From: Pseudomonas viridiflava
GTDB lineage: Bacteria > Pseudomonadota > Gammaproteobacteria > Pseudomonadales > Pseudomonadaceae
Assembly: GCF_900585905.1 (NCBI RefSeq)
Contig: NZ_UTVH01000095.1
Span: 310,001-374,000, forward strand
Length of the DNA stretch: 64,000 nucleotides
Reading direction: 5' to 3'
Of the stretch, positions 18,829 to 27,514 are shown piece after piece. The first letter of the stretch is position 1, and each line of letters starts with the position of its first letter. The position numbers were made by a program, and so were the translations under genes. The notes beneath the pieces are model-generated. The model was given only the letters and a program-made list of their open reading frames with translations. It searched no databases and was not told the origin of the DNA.

Positions 18829-19049
18829 GTGCAGGGATCTCATCGTCTGGGCGCAGTGTTTCGATTGCGCCGGGTGGAATAATTGACACAGGTTCTGAAA
18901 GCATTTGTTACAAGACGTTCCATGGCCTTCGCGTTATTGGATTGCGGCCGTGCTTCGCAGACGTCTGGCCTGAAGGTTGCCCTGACCTTTGATCTTGCTT
19001 AGGGTGGCCGCTGACCATGCGCTCGATGCGCGACAAACGAGGTATTTCA

Positions 19050-19643
19050 GTGAACGATTTCATTGCTCCGGTTGATCCGGCGAAAGCCTATCGGCTGCTC
19101 AACCACGGGCCGACGGTACTGGTTTCGGCGCGCCACGCAGGTGTCGATAACGTCATGGCTGCTGCGTGGGCCTGCGCACTGGATTTCATGCCTGCCAAAC
19201 TCACCGTGGTGCTGGACAAGATCGCCCGCACGCGAACGCTGGTGGAGGACAGCGGGCTGTTCGTGATTCAAGTGCCCACGGCGGCGCAGCTGGAATTGAC
19301 TCATCAGGTCGGCACGCGCAGCCTCAACGAGGAGCCGGACAAGCTGCAGCGCGCGGGTGTCGAGCTGTTTCAACTGCCAGGTCACGACCTGCCTTTTGTC
19401 ACCGGTTGTTCGGCCTGGCTGGCCTGTCGATTAATACCCGAGCCGCATAATCAGCAGAACTACGACCTGTTCATCGGCGAAGTAATCGGGGCCTGGGCTG
19501 ACACGCGAGTGTTCAGTGATGGTCACTGGCAGTTTGAACAGGCCGATCCGGCGTGGCGCAGCCTGCACTACATTGCAGGCGGGCATTTCTATGCCATCGG
19601 CGAGGCGCTGACGGTGGCCGAGGGTGAAGAGGGCACGGAATAA
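19050..19643 (+). CDS. Flavin reductase-like (FMN-binding split barrel) protein
   Basis: A 197-residue protein of the flavin reductase/DIM6 family, which binds FMN and often serves as the reductase part of two-component oxygenases. 'NHGPTVLVSARHAGVDNVMAAAW' and 'NYDLFIGEVIGAWAD' are typical. GTG at 19050 has GAGG seven bases upstream; ATG 19017 gives eleven more residues but has no ribosome site. No partner monooxygenase is adjacent, so substrate is open. The gene converges with the dienelactone hydrolase gene. Confidence 0.8.
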   Translation: MNDFIAPVDPAKAYRLLNHGPTVLVSARHAGVDNVMAAAWACALDFMPAKLTVVLDKIARTRTLVEDSGLFVIQVPTAAQLELTHQVGTRSLNEEPDKLQRAGVELFQLPGHDLPFVTGCSAWLACRLIPEPHNQQNYDLFIGEVIGAWADTRVFSDGHWQFEQADPAWRSLHYIAGGHFYAIGEALTVAEGEEGTE

Positions 19644-19734
19644 TCCGGCACACCGCCGTCGCTGCCTTGGAACTCCAGGAGCCCACTTGTGGCGAAGCGG
19701 CGCGATTGACACCCTCTCGAGTTCGGGAACCGGT

Positions 19735-20622
19735 TTACGCCAGGTATTTGTTGAACCACGCCAGCGTTCTGTCCCAGGCCAGTTCGGCCGCTGCCTTGTC
19801 GTAACGCGGTGTCGAGTCGTTGTGGAAGCCGTGGTTGGCGCCGGGATAGACGTATGCCTCGTAGGTCTTGCCCGCCGCCTTCAACGCCTGCTCATACGCG
19901 GCCGCGCCCTCATTGATCCGAGTGTCCAGCTCGCCATAGTGAATCAGCAGCGGCGCCTTGATCCTGGGCACGTCTGCAGCGTTGGCCTGGCGACCATAGA
20001 AGGGCACGGCAGCGGCCAGTTCCGGGTAGGCTACGGCGGCCGCATTGGCGACACCGCCGCCGTAGCAGAAGCCGGTGATGCCCACTTTGCCGGTGCTGGC
20101 GTCATGCTGCATCAGCCACTCAATGGCGGCGAAGAAGTCGTTCATCAGCTTTTCCGGGTCGACGGTCTGCTGCAGTTCGCGGCCCTTGTCATCGTTACCG
20201 GGGTAACCACCGACCGAGGTCAGGCCATCAGGCGCCAGCGCAATGAAGCCGGCCTTGGCGACGCGGCGGGCGACGTCTTCGATATAAGGATTGAGCCCCC
20301 GATTCTCATGGGCCACCACCACGGCCGGCAGTTTGCCGGTGGTTTTTGCCGGGCGCACCAGATAGCCACGGACCTGGCCATGGCCCTTTGGCGACGGATA
20401 CATAACGTACTCCGCAACGATGTCCGGGTCAGTAAATTCGACTTGCTGAGCCAGTGCGTAATCGGGGCTCAGTGAGGCCAGCACTGCGCTGGCGCTCAGG
20501 CCGAGCAGCGTGAACGCGGCGGCGCGGTCGAGAAATTCGCGACGGTTGATCTTGCCGTGGGCGTAGTAGTCATACAGCTCAAGCAGTTCCGGGGAAAAAT
20601 CCTTCGCAGTCAGACGCTCCAT
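19735..20622 (-). CDS. Dienelactone hydrolase family protein with Tat-like signal
   Basis: A 295-residue protein; ATG at 20622 has GAGGAG upstream. Residues ~25-60 contain 'NRREFLDRAAAFTLLGLSASAVLA', a twin-arginine signal placed after a ~25-residue leader, so export folded to the periplasm is likely. The hydrolase part shows Cys nucleophile in 'GITGFCYGGGVANA', Asp in 'HYGELDTRIN' and His in 'PGANHGFHND'. The family includes carboxymethylenebutenolidase and E. coli YghX. True substrate unknown. Confidence 0.88.
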   Translation of the reverse strand: MERLTAKDFSPELLELYDYYAHGKINRREFLDRAAAFTLLGLSASAVLASLSPDYALAQQVEFTDPDIVAEYVMYPSPKGHGQVRGYLVRPAKTTGKLPAVVVAHENRGLNPYIEDVARRVAKAGFIALAPDGLTSVGGYPGNDDKGRELQQTVDPEKLMNDFFAAIEWLMQHDASTGKVGITGFCYGGGVANAAAVAYPELAAAVPFYGRQANAADVPRIKAPLLIHYGELDTRINEGAAAYEQALKAAGKTYEAYVYPGANHGFHNDSTPRYDKAAAELAWDRTLAWFNKYLA

Positions 20623-20772
20623 CGGTCGCTCCTCTTGTTTGCATGGGTCAGCGGGTCGCCTGATTAAAGCAGTCTTTGCCAAACAGGGAAATCGCTGGAG
20701 CGGGTATGATGGCGCCGTTTCGGGCCTGGCTAATGGCTCGCACTCGTTTCAGCGTCTGGAGTCGCCACCTCG

Positions 20773-21474
20773 ATGTTCACCATTACCCGCCTGCAAGCCC
20801 CGCCACCTGAATCCATCGACAGCCAGATCATGCAGATGGCCGTCGACTACGTGACGGAGATCAGCCAGGTCAACATCGCGCCCAGTAATCCGCTGTATCC
20901 GCTGTACCAATACGGTGTGGGCTTTGAAATCCACCGCTATCTGCAGGCGCTGGATGGCAGCCAGGGGATCAACGTCGAACTGGTGGTGGCGCTGGATGCT
21001 GACGATCCGGCCACTGTCATCGGCTTTCTGTTGTACCTGCCCGCAAACGACGTCACTGATGCCTGCGCAGTGGCGTACGTGGCGGTGAAGGCTGACCGGC
21101 GTCGACTAGGTGTGGCGCGCGCAATGCTGGCTCAGATGGTGCAGCGCTATGAGCATGCCGAACTCAGCTGTCGACCGGGCGCCGTGCCGTACTTCGAAGG
21201 CATGGGGTTTCAAGTGCTGGCAGCCCGCGGCCCACAGGTGCTGATGAGCAACCGCGACGAGCCGATCAACGGGCAGGTGGCGGTACTGGACGTGGCGCCG
21301 ATCTATCAATCGGTGGAGATTCGCCAGATTCATACGTATTTACTTAAGCAGCACGGAAACCGGCCGATGATAGAGGCTGAGAAAAAGCGCGATCGCCATC
21401 TCGATCAGTTGACGAGACAGGCCAAAGCGCTGGTGCAGCTGCGCTTGCAACCGCCGGCAGACAGCACGCATTGA
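20773..21474 (+). CDS. GNAT family N-acetyltransferase
   Basis: A 233-residue protein. The central part has the GNAT acetyl-CoA motif region 'AYVAVKADRRRLGVARAMLAQMVQRY' (motif A, R-R-x-G-x-A form) preceded by strand 'VIGFLLYL'. The C-terminal ~70 residues are basic and charged ('EKKRDRHLDQLTRQAKALVQ'), perhaps coiled. Family call is good; substrate cannot be inferred. CTGGAG precedes the ATG by about 12 bases. Divergent from the dienelactone hydrolase gene. Confidence 0.85.
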   Translation: MFTITRLQAPPPESIDSQIMQMAVDYVTEISQVNIAPSNPLYPLYQYGVGFEIHRYLQALDGSQGINVELVVALDADDPATVIGFLLYLPANDVTDACAVAYVAVKADRRRLGVARAMLAQMVQRYEHAELSCRPGAVPYFEGMGFQVLAARGPQVLMSNRDEPINGQVAVLDVAPIYQSVEIRQIHTYLLKQHGNRPMIEAEKKRDRHLDQLTRQAKALVQLRLQPPADSTH

Positions 21475-21930
21475 AAGCCTGCAGGGGGTAATGTAATCGT
21501 TAGCCAGACAACCAATTTCGGTTAAAGGGTCGCTCCACAACCTGTATACGATTACAATTGGTGTCTGCGGTTCCCGATCCCGGCTTGAATCCTTCTGTAT
21601 TTCATGACTGTCCCGGCCTGTGGCCGAAGTGTCAGGGTGAAACCCGGCAGGTATTTGCCCAGTAACGTAAACCGTAGTGTTCGAGGCCCGTGCTTCGATG
21701 ATGTTCAAACAGATTCAATGTCACTCAGCAGCTGAAGACAATGGCGAACAATAAGAAGTCAGCTCAGGAGAGACATGAAAGTGAGGTCGGTCGCAGTTTC
21801 TCGACCTTGTATGTCCAACTGTCAGTCCTGTCGATTGCCTTGGTTCACGAAATGCCATGTCGCATGCGTGAAGCCGGCCACTCATGTTCAGACTGACCGG
21901 TGGATGGCGTTCTATCCTGGAAATCACAGA
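21475..21930 (+). other. Long leader region of mqo with interleaved dyads
   Basis: The 456-base gap before mqo holds two interleaved inverted repeats at 21492-21566 (listed separately). The frame leading into mqo is open from about 21775 but without ribosome-site support for an earlier start. No other gene is seen here. Confidence 0.4.
21492..21566. promoter_or_regulatory. Two interleaved inverted repeats upstream of mqo
   Basis: TGTAATCGT (21492-21500) pairs with ACGATTACA (21548-21556), while AGACAACCAATT (21506-21517) pairs, with one bulge, with AATTGGTGTCT (21556-21566). The order A-B-A'-B' allows a pseudoknot or two exclusive hairpins in RNA. As DNA, TGTATACGATTACA is also a TGTA-N6-TACA palindrome of the kind bound by GntR-type regulators. 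Which reading is right is undecided. Confidence 0.45.
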
Positions 21931-23577
21931 ATGTTTAAAAAAGTGAACACGGCCCTCCTGGGTCTGGCGATGTCGATGGGACTTACGCCTCTGCATGCAG
22001 CTGAAGTGAAGAAGGTCGACGTCGTACTCGTTGGCGGCGGCATCATGAGCACCACCCTGGCGATCTGGCTCAATGAGCTGGAGCCAAGCTGGTCGATGGA
22101 GATGGTTGAACGCCTTGATGGCGTTGCCGAAGAAAGCTCCAACGGCTGGAACAACGCCGGTACCGGTCACTCCGCCCTGGCCGAGTTGAACTACACCCCG
22201 GAAGACAAGAACGGCAAAGTCGACATCTCCAAGGCTATCGAAATCAACGAAGCCTTTCAGATTTCGCGTCAGTTCTGGTCCTGGCAGGTCAAGAACGGTG
22301 TGCTGAAGAACCCGCGCTCGTTCATCAACTCCACGCCGCACATGAGCTTCGTGTGGGGTGACAACAACATTCAGTTCCTGCGCAAGCGTTACGCAGCGCT
22401 GCAGGCCAGCCCGCTGTTCAGCGGCATGCAGTACTCCGAAGACCACGAGCAGATCAAGAAGTGGGTCCCGCTGATGATGGAAGGTCGTGACCCGGCGCAG
22501 AAGCTGGCCGTGACCTGGAGTCCAATCGGCACCGACGTCAACTTCGGCGAGATCACCCGCCAGTTCGCTTCCACGTTGCAGGCCAAGCCCAACTTCGGCC
22601 TGAAGCTGTCCAGCGAAGTGCAGGACATTACTCACAACGATGACGGCACCTGGCGCGTCAAGTACAAGAACCTGAAAGACGGTAGCGTGACCGAGACCGA
22701 CGCCAAGTTCCTGTTCATCGGCGCTGGCGGCGCGGCCCTTCACCTGTTGCAGGAGTCGGGTATCCCGGAAGCCAAGGAATACGGCGGCTTCCCGGTTGGC
22801 GGTTCATGGCTGGTGACTGAGAACCAGGACCTGGCCATGCAACACATGGGCAAGGCCTACGGTATCGCTTCCACTGGTGCGCCACCCATGTCGGTTCCGC
22901 ACCTGGACACCCGTGTCCTGGACGGCAAGCGCGTGATTCTGTTTGGCCCATTCGCGACCTTCTCGACGAAGTTCCTGAAAAACGGCTCGTACTTCGATCT
23001 GCTGACCAGCACCACGACGCACAACGTCTGGCCGATGACCCGCGTGGGCATCGAGCAGTACCCGTTGATCGAGTACCTGGCGGGCCAGGTCATGATGTCT
23101 GATGACGACCGCTTTGCTGCACTGAAAGAGTACTTCCCGAACGCCAAGCAGGAAGACTGGAAACTGATGCAGGCCGGTCAGCGCGTACAGATCATCAAGC
23201 GTGACGAAGAGAAGGGCGGCGTCCTCAAGCTGGGTACCGAAGTGGTTGCTTCCAAGGACGGCAGCATTGCCGGTCTGCTGGGCGCATCGCCAGGTGCTTC
23301 GACTGCAGCGCCGATCATGCTCAACGTCCTGGAGAAGGTTTTCAAGGACAAAGTGGCGACCCCTGAGTGGCAAGCCAAGCTGCACCAGATCGTGCCAAGC
23401 TACGGCACCAAGCTGAACAACAGCCCGGAAGCAGTTGCCAAGGAATGGGCCTACACCGCCGAAGTCCTGCAACTGACGCCGCCGCCAGCGGTGACCGGTC
23501 AGGCCTCGACGCCTGCCGTTCCAGGCGCTGCTGCACCCAAGCGTGAGGCTAATCCAGCGGCCGACATGGCGCTGTGA
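21931..23577 (+). CDS. mqo: Malate:quinone oxidoreductase
   Basis: A 548-residue FAD enzyme that oxidises malate to oxaloacetate and passes electrons to ubiquinone at the inner membrane. The FAD motif 'DVVLVGGGIMSTTLA' follows a signal-like N-terminus (residues 1-24, ending LHAAE) seen in Pseudomonas Mqo proteins. 'SSNGWNNAGTGHSALAELNYTP', 'FIGAGGAALHLLQESGIPE', and 'VWPMTRVGIEQYPL' are family signatures; 'LLGASPGASTAAPIM' closes the FAD fold. The C-terminus ends in a Pro/Ala-rich tail of about 35 residues. Length and motifs are normal. Pseudomonas often has two mqo copies; this is one of them. Confidence 0.95.
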   Translation: MFKKVNTALLGLAMSMGLTPLHAAEVKKVDVVLVGGGIMSTTLAIWLNELEPSWSMEMVERLDGVAEESSNGWNNAGTGHSALAELNYTPEDKNGKVDISKAIEINEAFQISRQFWSWQVKNGVLKNPRSFINSTPHMSFVWGDNNIQFLRKRYAALQASPLFSGMQYSEDHEQIKKWVPLMMEGRDPAQKLAVTWSPIGTDVNFGEITRQFASTLQAKPNFGLKLSSEVQDITHNDDGTWRVKYKNLKDGSVTETDAKFLFIGAGGAALHLLQESGIPEAKEYGGFPVGGSWLVTENQDLAMQHMGKAYGIASTGAPPMSVPHLDTRVLDGKRVILFGPFATFSTKFLKNGSYFDLLTSTTTHNVWPMTRVGIEQYPLIEYLAGQVMMSDDDRFAALKEYFPNAKQEDWKLMQAGQRVQIIKRDEEKGGVLKLGTEVVASKDGSIAGLLGASPGASTAAPIMLNVLEKVFKDKVATPEWQAKLHQIVPSYGTKLNNSPEAVAKEWAYTAEVLQLTPPPAVTGQASTPAVPGAAAPKREANPAADMAL

Positions 23578-23649
23578 TGACCGTGGCGGTTACAGCAACC
23601 GCCCGGCTTCGATGCGTCGCTGCCTGATCAGGTAAACGCGTCATCGAAC

Positions 23650-23688
23650 AAAAGACCAGGTATCACCGCGAGGTGTGCCTGGTCTTTT
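23650..23688. terminator. Intrinsic terminator after mqo
   Basis: AAAAGACCAGG and CCTGGTCTTTT form a perfect 11-bp stem around a 17-base loop, followed by further T. It lies 72 bases after the mqo stop. Confidence 0.85.
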
Positions 23689-23834
23689 TCGTTTCCGGTT
23701 TTGAGACATCGAGTAAGCAGCAAAGATTATTGCTAGGCAGATGAAGTGAGCTATGTTGTAAGACGTCGTATAAGAATAGGGCTTGCACACTTCAGCGATG
23801 ACTTCTGATTTCTTCCTAACAATAAGGATTGACC

Positions 23835-24269
23835 ATGAACAAGGGTTTTAAACGGGCTGTTGCATTGACCTGTCTGCTGGGCAGTTACGTCGGCAGCGTT
23901 CAGGCCGCCGATGATGCCGATGTGGCCAAGGCCGTCGACACGCTGACTCAGGCCATGTGGCACAAGGATATTGTTCAACTGCAAGCGCTCACGGCAGAGA
24001 ACCTTACATACGGGCATTCTGGCGGCACAGTGCAGGACAAGAAAGCCTTCATCGCCGACATTGAAACCGGCAAGAGTGCATTCAACAGACTGGAAATGCG
24101 CGATCAGAAAATCACCCTGTCCGGTGACACTGCGCTGGTGCGCAATCACTTCTCGGCCGAGGCCGTGAACAGCGGCAAAGTCGTGCCGACTGAAATCGAA
24201 AACTTCCAGATCTGGCAGAAGCAGGACGGCAAATGGCTGCTGATCGGGCGTCAGGCTTTCCGTTTCTGA
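23835..24269 (+). CDS. Exported NTF2-like (DUF4440) protein
   Basis: A 144-residue protein. The ATG at 23835 has AATAAGGATTG upstream. Residues 1-23 form a signal peptide ending VQAAD, so it is periplasmic. The mature part is an NTF2-like cone fold: 'VAKAVDTLTQAMWHKDIVQLQALTAENLTYGHSGG' split over the first helices, 'DTALVRNHFSAEA' and 'FQIWQKQDGKWLLIGRQAF'. The family is broad (enzymes, binding proteins); no function is implied. It is flanked by the mqo terminator and a convergent methyltransferase gene. Confidence 0.85.
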   Translation: MNKGFKRAVALTCLLGSYVGSVQAADDADVAKAVDTLTQAMWHKDIVQLQALTAENLTYGHSGGTVQDKKAFIADIETGKSAFNRLEMRDQKITLSGDTALVRNHFSAEAVNSGKVVPTEIENFQIWQKQDGKWLLIGRQAFRF

Positions 24270-24296
24270 CTTCAGCCGCTGCCGCGCTGACTCAAA

Positions 24297-25235
24297 TCAG
24301 ATAATCCTGAACACCAGCGCCTTGAGGCCGCCTTCCGGCTCGGCATCGGGGAACTCCGGTGGGTTGCTCAAGCGCTGCTCGAATCGCAGGCTGGGTGCTT
24401 CGATCGCGGTGTGATCGATGAGAAAATCCGCACCCAGGCTCGGCTCGTTCATGCACGCGAGCACCTGCCCGCCAGGCACCAGCAGTTCAGGCAGGCGCCG
24501 CAGCACTTTCTGGTAGTCCTTGTCGAGCAGGAAGCTGCCGCGCTGGAAAGAGGGCGGGTCAACGATCACCATGTCATAGGGGCCGGATTTTCTTACCTTG
24601 CCCCAGGATTTGAACAGTTCGTGATCGAGGAAGCTGACCTTGCGCAGGTCATGCTGATTGAGCCGATGATTCTCCCGCCCGCGCGTCAGCGCCGCCCGTG
24701 ACATGTCCAGATTTACCACATGCGCAGCGCCACCTTCGATGGCGGCAACGGAAAAGCCGCAGGTGTAGGCAAACAGGTTGAGCACGCGCTTGCCGTGGGC
24801 CTGCGCGCGCACCCAGTCGCGGCCGTAGCGCATGTCCAGGAACAGCCCGCAGTTCTGTTTCTTGCCCAGATCGATCTGATACTGCAGGCCGCCTTCACAA
24901 ATCTGCCAGTGCTCCACGTGCTCGCCCAGCAGCCATTGCGTGGTGCTGTCGGGCGTGTAGCGATGTTGCAGCAACAGGGTGTGGGCCTGGCTGTGGCGCC
25001 AGGGTGCGCTGCTGCTCAGGTCAAGCAGCAACCGCGTCAGTTGCGCCAGCTCGGCAGGTTGCGGCTCGCGGAACAGCGACACCAGCACCACGCCCTGCAT
25101 CCAGTCCACCGTCAGGTGTTCCAGGCCCGGCCACATTCGGCCTCGGCCGTGGAACAGGCGGCGGGTCTCGCCGGGTACGTTCTGCAGGCTTGCGAGCAGG
25201 TGCTGATGGAGGATGTCGAGTGCTTCGGGGATCAT
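24297..25235 (-). CDS. Class I SAM methyltransferase, RlmI/RlmK-like
   Basis: A 312-residue protein. Residues ~125-230 are the SAM domain of the rRNA cytosine/guanine methyltransferase group: 'NCGLFLDMRYGRDWV', 'VLNLFAYTCGFSVAAIEGGA' (motif I), 'VVNLDMSRAALTRGREN', 'YDMVIVDPPSFQRGSF' (motif IV) and 'LPELLVPGGQVLACMN'. The DPPSF motif marks nucleic acid methylation, most likely of 23S rRNA, but the PUA domain of RlmI is missing from the N-terminus, so the exact target is open. It converges with the NTF2-like gene and diverges from selD. Confidence 0.85.
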   Translation of the reverse strand: MIPEALDILHQHLLASLQNVPGETRRLFHGRGRMWPGLEHLTVDWMQGVVLVSLFREPQPAELAQLTRLLLDLSSSAPWRHSQAHTLLLQHRYTPDSTTQWLLGEHVEHWQICEGGLQYQIDLGKKQNCGLFLDMRYGRDWVRAQAHGKRVLNLFAYTCGFSVAAIEGGAAHVVNLDMSRAALTRGRENHRLNQHDLRKVSFLDHELFKSWGKVRKSGPYDMVIVDPPSFQRGSFLLDKDYQKVLRRLPELLVPGGQVLACMNEPSLGADFLIDHTAIEAPSLRFEQRLSNPPEFPDAEPEGGLKALVFRII

Positions 25236-25355
25236 GGCGGCGAGTTCAGGCGTGCAGGGCGCGACATCTTAAACGCAACTCCGGTGGTCGCCAATGGCGG
25301 GCAGCGGGCCTGGCTCTGGTAACATCGCGGCCTTGATTTACACAAGGTATGTCTG

Positions 25356-26405
25356 ATGACCGACACCACAATGACCGAACCTGTCCGCTTGACCCAGTAC
25401 AGCCACGGCGCAGGCTGTGGCTGCAAGATTTCCCCGCAGGTGCTCGACGTGATTCTGGCGGGCAGCGGTGCGCAGAACCTGGACCCGAAGTTGTGGGTCG
25501 GCAATACCTCGCGTGATGACGCGGCGGTTTACGCCATCGACGAAGAGCGCGGCGTGGTGTCGACCACGGACTTTTTCATGCCGATTGTCGACGACCCCTA
25601 CGACTTCGGCCGCATCGCCGCGACCAATGCCATCAGCGACATCTATGCCATGGGCGGTGACCCGCTGATGGCTATTGCGATTCTCGGCTGGCCGGTCAAC
25701 CTGTTGCCTGCAGAAGTGGCCCGGGAAGTGATTCGCGGCGGGCGTGCGGTGTGCGATGCGGCCGGAATCCCGCTGGCGGGCGGCCACTCCATCGACGCCC
25801 CGGAGCCTATCTTCGGCCTGGCCGTTACCGGGCTGGTAGAGAAACGCTTCATGAAGCGCAACGACACCGCCACCCAAGGCTGCATCCTGTACCTGAGCAA
25901 ACCTCTGGGCATCGGCATTTTGACCACAGCCGAGAAGAATGGCCTGCTGCGCGCTGAAGACCAGGGCGTGGCGCGGGACATGATGTGCACCCTGAACAAG
26001 CCCGGCAGCCGGTTTGGCAAGCTCGAAGGCGTCACGGCCATGACTGACGTCACCGGCTTCGGCTTGCTCGGCCACCTGGTGGAGATGGCCGACGGCAGCC
26101 AGTTGACTGCGCGCCTGGACTACGCGGCCGTGCCTCGTCTGGCCAGCGTCGACTTCTATATTGAGCAGGGCTGCGTCCCCGGCGGCACGCTGCGCAATTT
26201 CGACAGTTACGGTCAACGCATCAACAGCCTCAGCGAGGCGCAGAAGCTGCTGTTGTGCGACCCGCAGACCAGCGGTGGTCTGCTGATTGCCGTGGAGCCC
26301 GATGCGCAGCAAGTGTTTCTCGCCGAAGCTGCCGCCATGGGGCTTGAACTGGCGCCCATCGGCCAGTTCATCGCGCGGCAGGCTCACGCCGTCGAGGTTT
26401 ACTGA
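25356..26405 (+). CDS. selD: Selenide, water dikinase (selenophosphate synthetase)
   Basis: A 349-residue enzyme making selenophosphate from selenide and ATP. The Gly-rich active site 'GAGCGCK' gives Cys21, Cys23 and Lys24, matching the catalytic Cys-Lys pair of the E. coli enzyme; here the residue is Cys, not selenocysteine. 'DDAAVYAID', 'DPYDFGRIAATNAISDIYAMGG', 'GGHSIDAPEPIFGLAVTG' and 'DVTGFGLLGHL' are PurM/SelD-family metal and ATP motifs. It overlaps mnmH by one base (TGATG), so both are coupled: selenophosphate made here feeds tRNA modification by MnmH. Confidence 0.97.
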   Translation: MTDTTMTEPVRLTQYSHGAGCGCKISPQVLDVILAGSGAQNLDPKLWVGNTSRDDAAVYAIDEERGVVSTTDFFMPIVDDPYDFGRIAATNAISDIYAMGGDPLMAIAILGWPVNLLPAEVAREVIRGGRAVCDAAGIPLAGGHSIDAPEPIFGLAVTGLVEKRFMKRNDTATQGCILYLSKPLGIGILTTAEKNGLLRAEDQGVARDMMCTLNKPGSRFGKLEGVTAMTDVTGFGLLGHLVEMADGSQLTARLDYAAVPRLASVDFYIEQGCVPGGTLRNFDSYGQRINSLSEAQKLLLCDPQTSGGLLIAVEPDAQQVFLAEAAAMGLELAPIGQFIARQAHAVEVY

Positions 26406-27511
26406 TGCGCGACAACTGCAGCGACCTGCGTCGCCTTTTTCTCGATGATGTGACGCTGATGGACGTGCGGGCGCCGGTGGAGTTCGAGAAAGGCGCGTTT
26501 CCCAACACCTTGAACATGCCGTTGATGAACGACGATGAGCGGCAGCAGATTGGCACGTGCTACAAGCAGAATGGCCAGCAGGCTGCCATCGAGCTGGGGC
26601 ATCGACTGGTCAGTGGCGACCTGAAACAGCAGCGCATCGATGCCTGGAGCGCGTTCACTCGTGCCCATCCCGACGGGCTGCTGTATTGCTTTCGCGGCGG
26701 CCTGCGCTCGCAGATCACCCAGCAGTGGCTCAAGGATGAAGCGGGCGTGCAGTACCCCCGAGTCGTCGGCGGCTATAAAGCCATGCGCAGTTACCTGCTG
26801 GACGTTACCGATGCGGCCGTCAGGGAATGTGATTTCGTGCTGATCGGCGGGCTGACCGGCTCGGGCAAGACCGAAGTGCTCACCCGTCTGGATAACGGCC
26901 TGGACCTGGAGGGCCACGCCAACCATCGCGGCTCCAGCTTCGGCAAGCAGGTCACCGGCCAGCCGGCGCAGATCAGCTTCGAAAACGCACTGGCCATCGA
27001 TATGCTGAAAAAGCGTGACCGGGGCATCCGTCAGTTTGTGCTGGAAGACGAAGGCCGTGTGGTCGGCAGCCGCGCCATTCCACTGGAGCTGTTCCGCGGT
27101 ATGCAGGAGTACCCGCTGGTGTGGCTGGAAGAAGGCTTCGATCAGCGCGTCGAACGTATACTCAAGGATTACGTCGTCGACCTATGCGCCGGGTTTGTGC
27201 AGGCGCATGGGCCAGAGCTGGGCTTCGAGGCATTCGCCAGGCGTCTGCGGGAAAGCCTGGCGAGCATCGTCAAACGCCTGGGCGGCGAGCGCTATCAACG
27301 TCTCGCAGCGATCATGGAAGCGGCGTTGCACGAGCAGCAGCGATCAGCCTCGGTAGAGCTGCATCGCGGCTGGATCAGTGGCCTGCTGGGCGAATACTAC
27401 GATCCGATGTACGCCTTTCAGCGCGACAGCAAGGGCGCCCGCATCGAGTTCGCCGGTGATCACGCTGCCGTCCTGCAGTACTTGCAGGCGCGGCGCAATC
27501 GTCTGGCCTGA
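26405..27511 (+). CDS. mnmH: tRNA 2-selenouridine synthase
   Basis: A 368-residue enzyme that replaces sulfur by selenium at the wobble 2-thiouridine of tRNA for Lys, Glu and Gln via a geranylated intermediate. The N-terminal rhodanese domain begins 'LMDVRAPVEFEKGAFPNTLNMPLM' and holds the catalytic Cys95 in 'LLYCFRGGLRSQ'. A P-loop 'GLTGSGKTE' follows at ~149-157, then 'RGSSFGKQVTGQPAQISFEN' (key contacts) and 'LEDEGRVVGSRAIP'. Length is normal. It forms a two-gene operon with selD and converges with the DUF318 permease gene, with only four bases between stops. Confidence 0.96.
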   Translation: MRDNCSDLRRLFLDDVTLMDVRAPVEFEKGAFPNTLNMPLMNDDERQQIGTCYKQNGQQAAIELGHRLVSGDLKQQRIDAWSAFTRAHPDGLLYCFRGGLRSQITQQWLKDEAGVQYPRVVGGYKAMRSYLLDVTDAAVRECDFVLIGGLTGSGKTEVLTRLDNGLDLEGHANHRGSSFGKQVTGQPAQISFENALAIDMLKKRDRGIRQFVLEDEGRVVGSRAIPLELFRGMQEYPLVWLEEGFDQRVERILKDYVVDLCAGFVQAHGPELGFEAFARRLRESLASIVKRLGGERYQRLAAIMEAALHEQQRSASVELHRGWISGLLGEYYDPMYAFQRDSKGARIEFAGDHAAVLQYLQARRNRLA

Positions 27512-27514
27512 GAC

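Noticed and set aside
24297..25235. Naming the methyltransferase rlmI
   Set aside because: The SAM domain fits, but the N-terminal PUA domain of RlmI is not visible and the protein is shorter, so a specific name is not justified.
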